From Desulfobacula sp. (GTDB taxonomy: Bacteria > Desulfobacterota > Desulfobacteria > Desulfobacterales > Desulfobacteraceae), in the NCBI GenBank assembly GCA_023144585.1, contig JAGLFI010000011.1, positions 1 through 11,686 on the forward strand: DNA of 11,686 nt. Direction: 5' to 3'. A program made the position numbers and the translations under genes. Below the pieces are notes generated by a model. It did not search any database. It was not told where the DNA came from and worked only from the letters and a program-made list of their open reading frames with translations. This document shows positions 1 to 7,480 of the stretch, piece by piece; position 1 is the stretch's first letter, and every line of letters starts with the position of its first letter.

Positions 1-612
1 CTGGTCCATATTTCAGATATTTCCTGGACAAAGAGAATCAAACATCCGTCTGAAATATATAAGAAAAATGCAACTATCCAGGCAGTTGTTCTTGATATTG
101 ACAAATCCAATGAACGATTTTCTTTGGGTATCAAGCAGACCCAGGCAGATCCATGGGAATCAGTTGCCCAGCGCTATGAAGTAGGAAAGGAAATAACCGG
201 TGTTATCACTAATTTGACGGATTTTGGTGTATTTATTGAACTTGAAGAGGGTATCGAAGGTCTTGTTCATGTATCTGAAATTAGCAAAGAGAATATCAAA
301 AGTCCAAAAGATCATTACAAAATCGGTGAAACAATTACGTCTAAAGTAATGAACATCAACAGTGATGAAAGACGTATCGGCCTTTCAATTAAACGGCTTG
401 AAAAAGACGATGATGATAAATATCTTGAAAAATTTGCTAAAAATATGAAACCTGCTACATCCTCTTTTGGTGAAATCCTGAGAACCAATATTCAGGAGCA
501 GATTGAAGCAAATAAGGTTCAGGATGAACAAAACCAAGACACTGAAGAAACTGATAAACCCGACATCGATAAATCCGGAGATGAAGAAAATAAAAAAACT
601 GAAGAACAATAA
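1..612 (+). CDS. rpsA: 30S ribosomal protein S1, C-terminal part (5' end outside window)
   Basis: S1 binds mRNA on the small ribosomal subunit and helps start translation on structured or weak leaders. The reading frame is open from the first base, so the gene begins upstream; 203 residues are visible before TAA. Residues 1-45 are the end of one S1 (OB-fold) repeat, with LVHISDISW and the closing FSLGIKQ. Residues about 59-135 are a full further S1 repeat, with FGVFIELEEGIEGLVHVSEIS and the closing RIGLSIKRLEK. These are probably the last two of six repeats, by analogy with other S1 proteins. The last 65-70 residues are a Glu/Asp/Lys/Gln-rich, low-complexity tail that looks disordered. An internal TTG at 124 is not a credible start because the S1 repeat continues upstream of it. 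sppA follows 109 nt later, a neighbourhood I recall from deltaproteobacteria. The family assignment is secure. Confidence 0.97.
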   Translation: MVHISDISWTKRIKHPSEIYKKNATIQAVVLDIDKSNERFSLGIKQTQADPWESVAQRYEVGKEITGVITNLTDFGVFIELEEGIEGLVHVSEISKENIKSPKDHYKIGETITSKVMNINSDERRIGLSIKRLEKDDDDKYLEKFAKNMKPATSSFGEILRTNIQEQIEANKVQDEQNQDTEETDKPDIDKSGDEENKKTEEQ

Positions 613-618
613 CGCAAA

Positions 619-637
619 CTATAACCTATTGTTATAG
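619..637 (+). other. Small perfect inverted repeat after rpsA
   Basis: CTATAAC (619-625) and GTTATAG (631-637) form a 7-bp perfect stem with a 5-nt loop, seven bases after the rpsA stop codon. It has no T-run and is AT-rich, so it is not a terminator by itself. It may protect the 3' end of rpsA mRNA or act with the stronger hairpin downstream. Function is unknown. Confidence 0.4.
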
Positions 638-657
638 AGTGCAAAATTGTGTATAAA
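629..657 (+). promoter_or_regulatory. Candidate sigma70-type promoter for sppA
   Basis: TTGTTA (629-634) is separated by 17 nt from TATAAA (652-657), a fair match to the -35/-10 consensus. Transcription would begin near 664, inside the rpsA terminator. The new transcript would then carry only the second arm of that hairpin and escape termination. This would allow sppA to be expressed independently of rpsA. It rests on consensus matching in AT-rich DNA, so false positives are likely. Confidence 0.3.
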
Positions 658-694
658 GGCCGGACAATCTTAAAGTTGATCCGGCCTTTTTTTT
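655..694 (+). terminator. Rho-independent terminator of rpsA
   Basis: AAAGGCCGGA (655-664) pairs perfectly with TCCGGCCTTT (680-689), giving a 10-bp GC-rich stem with a 15-nt loop, followed at once by an unbroken T-run to 694. This is a textbook intrinsic terminator, 43 nt after the rpsA stop. The matching A-run on the 5' side could make it partly bidirectional, but no minus-strand gene ends here. Confidence 0.92.
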
Positions 695-721
695 AAAAAA
701 TTTATTAATTAGGACCTTTAT

Positions 722-1624
722 ATGTTTGCCCGAAGACATCCATTCTTATTTTTCTTAATGATTATTTCAACTTGTTTTACTATTGCATTCATAGGATTAA
801 TTGTTCTTGTATCCTTTGGTTCGAAGATGCTGAACACTCAATTTGCCAAGCAGTACGCTTCATCCGGAGGCAATATTGGTATTGTAGAAATCAATGGAAT
901 GATATTGTCTTCCAAAAAAATTATTCACAACATTAACATCTTTAAAGATAATAATGATATTAAAGCTATCATTTTACGAATCGACTCGCCTGGCGGGGGA
1001 ATCGGTCCTTCCCAGGAAATCTATCGTGAAATCATGAAAATCAAAGTGGATAAAAAAATAATTACCTCCATGGGATCGGTTGCTACCTCGGGTGGATACT
1101 ATATTGCTTCTGCAACTGACGGGATAATTGCCAATCCCGGGACCCTCACCGGCAGTATTGGTGTGATCATGGAATATGCCAATATTATGGAACTTGCTAA
1201 AAAAATCGGCATATCTCCTATTGTGATTAAAAGTGGTGAATTTAAGGATATGGGATCTCCTTTAAGAGAACTTAAAGATTCGGAAAAAAAGATTTTTCAA
1301 GCGCTGGTAGACGAGCTTCACCTTCAATTTGTAACTGATGCCGCCACCGCAAGGGGTATTGACATTAAGACTATGGCAATGTTGGCTGACGGCAGAGTTT
1401 ACACCGGTCAGAAAGCACTTAAATTAAAATTGATTGATCGCCTGGGAAATTTGGATGATGCCGTCCAATGGGCAGGGGAAATGGCCAATATCAAAGGGAA
1501 ATTAAAACCTGTTTATCCCAGAGAAGATAAAATCACTTTTTTAAAAAATCTTGCAGACTCTTTATTCAAAGATATCAACATTTCCGGCACCGTAACGGAT
1601 AATCTCCGGTATATCATCAATTAA
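722..1624 (+). CDS. sppA: Signal peptide peptidase SppA, short S49-family form
   Basis: Membrane-bound serine protease that degrades signal peptides left in the membrane after protein export. The 300-residue length fits the short, single-domain form rather than the ~600-residue E. coli form. Residues 8-31 are one hydrophobic membrane anchor after a basic N-terminus (FARRHP). The S49 core includes LRIDSPGG (86-92), the nucleophile region ATSGGYY with Ser123, and SGEFKD with Lys175. The 52-residue Ser-Lys spacing equals that of the Bacillus SppA dyad (Ser147/Lys199), so the enzyme looks catalytically complete. The start ATG has AGGA at 711-714, seven bases upstream. The last 20 codons overlap the 3' end of the convergent yciO-like gene by 63 nt, so no dedicated terminator can lie between them. 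Sohlh-type or Clp alternatives are excluded by the S49 motifs. Confidence 0.93.
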   Translation: MFARRHPFLFFLMIISTCFTIAFIGLIVLVSFGSKMLNTQFAKQYASSGGNIGIVEINGMILSSKKIIHNINIFKDNNDIKAIILRIDSPGGGIGPSQEIYREIMKIKVDKKIITSMGSVATSGGYYIASATDGIIANPGTLTGSIGVIMEYANIMELAKKIGISPIVIKSGEFKDMGSPLRELKDSEKKIFQALVDELHLQFVTDAATARGIDIKTMAMLADGRVYTGQKALKLKLIDRLGNLDDAVQWAGEMANIKGKLKPVYPREDKITFLKNLADSLFKDINISGTVTDNLRYIIN

Positions 1625-2170
1625 GGAAACAACACTTGATGGAGATCCCGAAACAGGCCCGCCGTCAATCACTACATCTATGGTTTTTATAAAATAATCA
1701 TGAAGCAGTGATGGATTTTCGAATATTTGTCCATCCGGGCGGGTTGCACTGGTTGAAATGATTGGATGTCCAAGCCCTTTGGCCATCGCCAAAGCAATCT
1801 CATTATCCGGAACCCTGATCCCTGCAGTTTTTCGTTTGGTCAGCATCATTTTGGGAACCAATTTTGAGCCGGCCAGAACAAATGTATAAGGCCCCGGCAA
1901 TAATCTTTTCATGTTTCGATATGCAAAATTGGATACTTTGGCATATTTGGAAATATCTTTTAAATCAGGACAGATAAAACTAAACGGTTTGTTTTTGTTG
2001 CGCTGTTTTATGGCATAAATTTTTTCAATGGCTTTTTTATTCATAATATCACATCCGATACCATAAAATGTATCCGTTGGATATGCTACAATCCCGCCTT
2101 TGTTGATAATATCTACTACCCGTGAAATCTGGCGTTCCTGGGGATTTTGCGGATTGATCTTTAACAGCAT
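1562..2170 (-). CDS. YrdC/Sua5/YciO-family protein (L-threonylcarbamoyladenylate synthase-like)
   Basis: The 202-residue protein is a single YrdC-like domain. TsaC/Sua5 members make threonylcarbamoyl-AMP from Thr, bicarbonate and ATP, the first step to the t6A37 tRNA modification; YciO is a related branch of less certain role. Visible signatures are YPTDTFYGIGCD (30-41), AIKQRNKNKP with Lys55 and Arg57, LLPGPYTFVL, KRKTAGIRVP and PIISTSAT (136-143). The opening INPQNPQERQI and the RKT-IR-VP segment resemble E. coli YciO, while the K-x-R motif lost in E. coli YciO is kept here. The Asn of the usual SxN motif (S-A-N) is Thr143. It is therefore intermediate, and I withhold a gene symbol. The start ATG at 2170 has no strong Shine-Dalgarno. 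The gene diverges from guaB and its 3' end overlaps sppA. Confidence 0.88.
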   Translation of the reverse strand: MLLKINPQNPQERQISRVVDIINKGGIVAYPTDTFYGIGCDIMNKKAIEKIYAIKQRNKNKPFSFICPDLKDISKYAKVSNFAYRNMKRLLPGPYTFVLAGSKLVPKMMLTKRKTAGIRVPDNEIALAMAKGLGHPIISTSATRPDGQIFENPSLLHDYFIKTIDVVIDGGPVSGSPSSVVSLIDDIPEIIRYGAGNVDIFE

Positions 2171-2267
2171 GAGTTTATCTTTATCCCGTTTTCCTGAGAT
2201 TCATTTTTCACTTAAATAAGCCAAATATTAAATTAAACAAAAGACAAATTAGCGATAAAAAGTAATT

Positions 2268-2296
2268 ATGTCAATCAATATTCATCTTGCTATAAA
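2268..2296 (+). promoter_or_regulatory. Candidate promoter for guaB-dnaE
   Basis: In the 243-nt divergent gap (2171-2413), ATGTCA (2268-2273) lies 17 nt from TATAAA (2291-2296), each with 4-5 of 6 consensus bases. It would leave a leader of about 110 nt before guaB. A second possible pair is TTGATT (2335-2340) and TTTAAG (2358-2363), also 17 nt apart. A small hairpin (TAAGA, TCTC, TCTTA) spans 2360-2373. I see no purine riboswitch core. The rest of the gap is AT-rich with no gene. Confidence 0.3.
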
Positions 2297-2401
2297 CTAT
2301 GATTTTTAGTAAGAGTACGTGTTTATATACTGATTTGATTTTAAATAGAACTGGTGGTTTAAGATCTCTCTTAGTTTGCCGGTTTAATAGATTTCCTTTC
2401 C

Positions 2402-2406
2402 GGAGG
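2402..2406 (+). promoter_or_regulatory. Strong Shine-Dalgarno of guaB
   Basis: GGAGG ends seven bases before the guaB ATG at 2414. It fixes the start and predicts efficient translation of the first gene of the guaB-dnaE pair. Confidence 0.85.
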
Positions 2407-2413
2407 TTAACTT

Positions 2414-3895
2414 ATGTCCAATATAGTACCCAATACAGTCTTTGAAGAAGGGCTGTCATTTGATGATGTCCTTTTATTACCCGGTTATTCAGCCATCCTG
2501 CCCGATGACGTTATGACGCATACACGCTTGACCAAAAAACTTGAACTCAATATTCCCATTGTCAGTGCAGCCATGGATACAGTTACTGAAGCATTGACCG
2601 CCATTAGTATGGCAAGGGCAGGGGGATTAGGCTTTATCCATAGAAACTTAAGTATTGAAGAACAATCTATTGAAGTTGACCGGGTAAAAAAATCAGAAAG
2701 TGGGATGATTGTTGATCCTGTTATTGTCCATCCAGATGTTCCTATTTCAAAGGTTTTGAAAATTATGGCCAAATACAGGATTTCCGGTATTCCTGTGACT
2801 GAAAAAAATAAGCTTGTCGGTATTGTGACTAACAGAGACTTACGATTTGAGACTGAGCTTGCAAAGCCTACAAGAGAAGTTATGACCAGTGAAAACCTAG
2901 TGACGGTTCCGGAAAAATGTACCCTTGAAGAATCTAAAGTTATGCTTCACAAACATAGAATTGAAAAACTTCTGGTGGTTGATAAAACAGGCAAGCTCAA
3001 AGGGTTGATTACCATAAAAGATATTGAAAAAATCAAAAAGTATCCCAATGCATGTAAAGACTCTTTAGGAAGACTGAGAACTGGTGGAGCGATAGGGGTT
3101 GGTTCCGACATGATGCAAAGGGTGGAAGCCTTATTAAAAGCAGGGGTGGACGCCCTTGTCATTGACACCTCCCACGGCCATTCAAAAAATGTAATTGATG
3201 CAATTAAAACCATAAAACATAACTTTCCTGCCAGCCAGCTAATAGCCGGCAATGTGGCGACGGAAGCAGGTGCTAAAGCCCTGATAGATGCGGGAACTGA
3301 TGCGGTAAAAATCGGTATTGGTCCGGGTTCCATTTGTACAACCCGTATTGTTGCAGGCGTTGGTGTACCGCAATTGACTGCTATCCAGAACTGCAAAGAA
3401 ATATCAAAGTCAACCGGCGTTCCCATCATTGCAGATGGCGGCATCAAGTTTTCCGGTGATATTGCCAAAGCCCTGGGAGCCGGTGCTGATTCGGTCATGC
3501 TGGGAAGTCTTTTAGCCGGTACTGAAGAAAGCCCGGGCGAAATGGTTATCTATCAGGGGCGTTCTTACAAGGCATACCGAGGTATGGGATCCGTCGAAGC
3601 CATGAGAAAGGGCAGCTCAGACCGGTATTATCAGAAAGATACTGGTGTGGATGAAGAACTTGTTCCTGAAGGTATTGTCGGCAGAATCCCCTATCGAGGA
3701 ACAGTCAGAGAAAATATTGTACAGATGATCGGCGGGCTTAAGGCGGGTATGGGCTACCTGGGAGCCGCTACAATTGAAGAGCTTCATGAAAAGGCGAAAT
3801 TTATTAAAATCAGTTCAGCAGGGCTTAGGGAAAGCCATGTACATGATGTTATCATCACCAAAGAGGCTCCAAATTACAGGGTTGAAAGCACTTAA
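2414..3895 (+). CDS. guaB: Inosine-5'-monophosphate dehydrogenase (IMPDH)
   Basis: Cytosolic enzyme that oxidises IMP to XMP with NAD+, the committed step to GMP and GTP. At 493 residues it is full length (E. coli 488). The catalytic barrel is split by a regulatory tandem CBS (Bateman) module at about residues 97-207 ([28 protein letters not shown]). The catalytic loop [11 protein letters not shown] carries Cys308, which forms the E-XMP* intermediate. The flap contains the Arg404-Tyr405 dyad in SSDRYYQ, at the same 96-residue distance from Cys308 as in E. coli. SAAMDTVTE and DGGIKFSGD (341-349) bind substrate. The start is set by GGAGG at 2402-2406. dnaE begins 6 nt after the stop, so the two are very probably co-transcribed. 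Confidence 0.98.
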   Translation: MSNIVPNTVFEEGLSFDDVLLLPGYSAILPDDVMTHTRLTKKLELNIPIVSAAMDTVTEALTAISMARAGGLGFIHRNLSIEEQSIEVDRVKKSESGMIVDPVIVHPDVPISKVLKIMAKYRISGIPVTEKNKLVGIVTNRDLRFETELAKPTREVMTSENLVTVPEKCTLEESKVMLHKHRIEKLLVVDKTGKLKGLITIKDIEKIKKYPNACKDSLGRLRTGGAIGVGSDMMQRVEALLKAGVDALVIDTSHGHSKNVIDAIKTIKHNFPASQLIAGNVATEAGAKALIDAGTDAVKIGIGPGSICTTRIVAGVGVPQLTAIQNCKEISKSTGVPIIADGGIKFSGDIAKALGAGADSVMLGSLLAGTEESPGEMVIYQGRSYKAYRGMGSVEAMRKGSSDRYYQKDTGVDEELVPEGIVGRIPYRGTVRENIVQMIGGLKAGMGYLGAATIEELHEKAKFIKISSAGLRESHVHDVIITKEAPNYRVEST

Positions 3896-3901
3896 ACGAG
3901 A

Positions 3902-6900
3902 ATGACCAAATTAGCATCATCATTTTATCATCTTCATCTTCATACAGAGTATTCACTTCTTGACGGCGCCATAAGGCTGGACTCCTTATTTAAGAAATGC
4001 CATGAGTATGGAATGGACGCTGTATCCATGACGGATCACGGCACCATGTTCGGTGTTGCAGCCTTTTATGAAAAAGCCAAAAAAGAATCTGTTAAACCGA
4101 TTATCGGGTGCGAAGTCTATGTGGCGCCCAGAACTTTGAATGATAGAACCCAAATGGATCACAAGGGATTGACCCATTTGGTTCTTCTGGCAAAAGACCG
4201 TGAAGGATATACCAACCTATGCAAACTGGTCTCCATTGCACAACTCAAAGGGTTCTATTATAAGCCAAGAATTGACAAGGAACTTCTTGTCAACCATTCA
4301 AAAGGATTGATCGGGCTCTCTGCCTGTCTTAAGGGAGATATTTCCCAAAATATTATCCAGAATAAGATGAATGCTGCAGATGATGCAGCCGGATTTTATC
4401 TGAATACATTTGGTGAAGGAAATTTTTTTCTGGAGATCCAGGAAAATGGAATGCAAATTCAGCATAAGGTCAATGAAGGACTTCTTGATATCAGCCGTCG
4501 ACTGTCCATTCCCATGGTGGCTACCAATGACTGCCACTATCTTTCCAAAGGTGATGATAAAGCCCATGAAATTTTGCTTTGTATCCAGACCGGTGACACC
4601 TATAATAATCCTGACAGATTTAAATTTGATTCTGATCAATTGTATTTTAAATCTTCTGATGAAATGGTTGAATCCTTTGGTAAATATAAGGGTGCAATAG
4701 AAAATACAGAGCAGATAATTTCAAGATGTAATGTTGAATTTGATCATAAAACCTATCATTTCCCAAGATATGCAAAAACCAAAGATGAGTCTGAGGATGA
4801 AATCTTTAAATCCAAGGCAATGGAAGGTTTTGAGAAAAAACTTGATGTTATTAAAAAATTAAATCCTGATATTGATGAAAAAGTTTACAGGGATCGCCTT
4901 GATTATGAGATGGGGGTTATCCTTAAAATGGGATTTCCCGGATATTTTTTAATTGTTGCTGATTTTATAGAATACGCTAAAAAAATCAATGTGCCGGTGG
5001 GTCCTGGAAGGGGATCGGCTGCAGGATCCATGGTGGCTTATGCAATGGATATTACAGCCCTTGATCCTATTGAGCACGGACTGATTTTTGAAAGATTTTT
5101 AAATCCTTCCCGTATGAGCATGCCGGACATTGATGTGGATTTTTGTATCGAAGGGCGGGATCAGGTCTATAAATATGTTATTGACCGGTATGGCGGCCCC
5201 GAGTATGTCTGCCAGATTATCACCTTTGGAAAGTTGAAGGCTAAAGCTGTCATCAGGGATGTAGGAAGGGCTATCGGGGTTCTTTTATCCGAAGTGGACG
5301 AAATAGCAAAAATGATCCCGGATAACGCCAAGAACCTGACAAAGGCTATTGAGGAAGTTCCCCTTATTCGGGAAAAATGTGCTGAGTCTGAAGAAAAGAC
5401 TCAAATGCTGAAAGTATCCCTTCTTTTGGAAGGGTTGCCAAGGCATGCCTCCACCCATGCAGCCGGTGTTGTGGTTTCTGATAAACCTTTGAACGAATAT
5501 CTTCCTCTGTATAAAGGTAAAGAGGATGAGACCGTTACCCAGTTTGACATGAATTATGTTGAAAAGCTGGGGCTGGTTAAATTTGATTTTTTGGGGTTAA
5601 GAAACCTCACAGTTATAAAAAACTGTATTGAGCTGATTAAAAAACAGGGAAAAACGCCACCGGATTTTTTAAATCTTGATTACAAAGATGCCAAAACATT
5701 TGAGCTGTTGCAAAATGCTGACACCACCGGGGTATTTCAGCTTGAAAGTTCCGGCATGAAAGATCTGATTTCAAGACTTAAACCGGCAAGCTTTTCAGAT
5801 ATTGTCGCTCTGGTCGCCCTTTATCGCCCGGGTCCTCTGGACAGCGGTATGGCAGATACCTATGTTGAGAGAAAACATGGCCATGAAGACGTGGTCTACC
5901 TTTTTGATGAACTTGAACCGGTTTTAAAAGAAACCTATGGGGTGATTCTTTACCAAGAACAGGTCATGAAAATAGCCGCCGTGCTTGCCAATTATTCAAT
6001 GGCAGATGCAGACGGACTTCGAAAAGCCATGGGAAAAAAGATTGTTTCCATGATGGAAGAGCATCGAGCACTATTCCTGAAAGGTGCTAAAGAGAATAAC
6101 CATGACCCTAAAAAGGCAGCAGAACTTTTTGATCTGATGGAAAAATTTGGGGGATACGGCTTTAATAAGTCCCATAGTGCAGCCTATGCCTTCATTGCCT
6201 ATCAAACTGCGTATTTAAAGGCCAATTTTGCCCTTGAATTTATTGCGGCTTTAATGACCAGTGAGAGAAATAATTCCGATGCTGTCATTAAATACATGGA
6301 TGAGTGCCGGAACCATAATATCAAAGTTCTACCGCCGGATGTAAATAAGAGTGATGCCCATTTTATCGTATTTGACGGATGTATCAGATTCGGCCTTGCT
6401 GCAGTGAAAAATATTGGGGATGCCGCCATTGCATCCATTGTTGAATCAAGGAACAAAGAGGGAGAATACGAAAGTATTTATGATTTTTGTGAGCGGGTCA
6501 ATGTCGGCAAGGTGAATAAAAAAGTTCTTGAGGCCTTGATCAAATGCGGTGCGTTTGACTCTATCAATACAAAGCGCAGCCAGATGATGGCTGTTTTTGA
6601 AGATGCCCTGGAACATGGATCAAGGATACAAAAGGAAAAAGCTGACTCACAATTGGATTTATTTGCAGATTCAAATATGGGAATCGCACTGCCTGTGAGC
6701 AGGCCAAAATTGCCTGACATAGATGAATGGGAAGAAAGCATGCTTTTAACCCTGGAAAAAGAGTCTTTGGGTTTTTATATTTCAGGTCATCCCCTTGATA
6801 AATACGAAAAGCTAATTCAAAAATATGCGACTGTAAATTCTGTTAATATTCATGATATTGCTGATGGAAAAATGATCCGTATGGCTGGTACTATAAAGGC

Positions 6901-7426
6901 CATAAAGCTTCACAAAACAAAAAAAGGAGATATGATGGCATTTTCTGCCATCGAGGATCAGGCAGGCTCCATTGAAGTTGTGGTATTTCCCAATCTTTAT
7001 GTTAAAGCTCACATGCTTCTGGCTGATGAGAAAATTGTTATTTTAGAGGCCCAGGTTCAAAAAAAAGAAAATATTGTCAAGCTTATTGCAGAAAAAATTG
7101 TCTCCATTGAACAGGCTTCGTCCGAGTGGACCAATGGTGTACTGATCAAAATTGATGCTCAGGAATCTTCTTCAGATACACTAGGAAAACTTAAAGCGAT
7201 AATTGAAAGTTTTCCTGGTGATTGTACGGCCTGTTTAAAAATAGAGATAGAGGATAAGCCGCCTGTACTGATTAAACTTTCGGATGAATATATGACCGGG
7301 TCTGAGCCTTCCTTTTTTACAACAGTGGAAGACCTGCTGGGTGAGGGTGCTATTGAAACCAGATGTGCTCCTGTTAAAGAAAAACAAAAGAAAAACAAAC
7401 CCTGGCTTAACAGGAACAATTCTTAA
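3902..7426 (+). CDS. dnaE: DNA polymerase III alpha subunit
   Basis: Replicative polymerase catalytic subunit, 1174 residues (E. coli 1160), apparently complete. Order: PHP domain (8-~275) with HLHLH (His12/His14), TDH (45-46), GCE71 and TNDCH (Asp210/His212); C-family palm with VPVGPGRGSAAGS (364-376) and acidic residues Asp411 and Asp413 in PDIDVDF, plus Asp562 in KFDFLGL; fingers with ALYRPGPLDSGM (639-650) and FGGYGFNKSHSAAYA (749-763); helix-hairpin-helix near 832-850; a clamp-binding pentapeptide QLDLF (917-921); an OB fold about 990-1070; and a C-terminal region to 1155 with a basic end. The PHP metal ligands look intact, unlike E. coli. The start is 6 nt after guaB with only a weak GAG upstream, suggesting translational coupling. 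No canonical terminator follows; a 12-bp palindrome AACTAATTAGTT lies at 7439-7450. Confidence 0.98.
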   Translation: MTKLASSFYHLHLHTEYSLLDGAIRLDSLFKKCHEYGMDAVSMTDHGTMFGVAAFYEKAKKESVKPIIGCEVYVAPRTLNDRTQMDHKGLTHLVLLAKDREGYTNLCKLVSIAQLKGFYYKPRIDKELLVNHSKGLIGLSACLKGDISQNIIQNKMNAADDAAGFYLNTFGEGNFFLEIQENGMQIQHKVNEGLLDISRRLSIPMVATNDCHYLSKGDDKAHEILLCIQTGDTYNNPDRFKFDSDQLYFKSSDEMVESFGKYKGAIENTEQIISRCNVEFDHKTYHFPRYAKTKDESEDEIFKSKAMEGFEKKLDVIKKLNPDIDEKVYRDRLDYEMGVILKMGFPGYFLIVADFIEYAKKINVPVGPGRGSAAGSMVAYAMDITALDPIEHGLIFERFLNPSRMSMPDIDVDFCIEGRDQVYKYVIDRYGGPEYVCQIITFGKLKAKAVIRDVGRAIGVLLSEVDEIAKMIPDNAKNLTKAIEEVPLIREKCAESEEKTQMLKVSLLLEGLPRHASTHAAGVVVSDKPLNEYLPLYKGKEDETVTQFDMNYVEKLGLVKFDFLGLRNLTVIKNCIELIKKQGKTPPDFLNLDYKDAKTFELLQNADTTGVFQLESSGMKDLISRLKPASFSDIVALVALYRPGPLDSGMADTYVERKHGHEDVVYLFDELEPVLKETYGVILYQEQVMKIAAVLANYSMADADGLRKAMGKKIVSMMEEHRALFLKGAKENNHDPKKAAELFDLMEKFGGYGFNKSHSAAYAFIAYQTAYLKANFALEFIAALMTSERNNSDAVIKYMDECRNHNIKVLPPDVNKSDAHFIVFDGCIRFGLAAVKNIGDAAIASIVESRNKEGEYESIYDFCERVNVGKVNKKVLEALIKCGAFDSINTKRSQMMAVFEDALEHGSRIQKEKADSQLDLFADSNMGIALPVSRPKLPDIDEWEESMLLTLEKESLGFYISGHPLDKYEKLIQKYATVNSVNIHDIADGKMIRMAGTIKAIKLHKTKKGDMMAFSAIEDQAGSIEVVVFPNLYVKAHMLLADEKIVILEAQVQKKENIVKLIAEKIVSIEQASSEWTNGVLIKIDAQESSSDTLGKLKAIIESFPGDCTACLKIEIEDKPPVLIKLSDEYMTGSEPSFFTTVEDLLGEGAIETRCAPVKEKQKKNKPWLNRNNS

Positions 7427-7444
7427 TTTAAAATTTAAAACTAA

Positions 7445-7480
7445 TTAGTTGTTGCCAACGGTCAGATTATCGACTATCTA
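7445..7480 (-). other. In-frame amber codon plus ten-codon BON extension
   Basis: Reading on from the TAG (7478-7480) in the same minus-strand frame gives IVDNLTVGNN and then TAA at 7445-7447. This matches the final strand of a BON domain. The TAG stands at the position of Arg in the first repeat (VRRIE against NR-stop-IVD). The extension stops 18 nt short of the dnaE stop codon. Whether it is translated cannot be told from sequence. Confidence 0.6.

Noticed and set aside
2297..2413. Possible riboswitch in the guaB leader
   Set aside because: Only one small hairpin (2360-2373) and no conserved purine-riboswitch core or terminator/antiterminator pair are visible.
2947..3498. Long antisense open frame within guaB (183 codons)
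   Set aside because: It lies wholly opposite conserved IMPDH coding sequence, has no ribosome site and no recognisable domain; it is a shadow of guaB codon use.
7439..7450. Palindrome AACTAATTAGTT between dnaE and the BON gene
   Set aside because: All-AT core, no loop and no T-run; it could be chance in AT-rich DNA, so I do not call it a terminator or operator.
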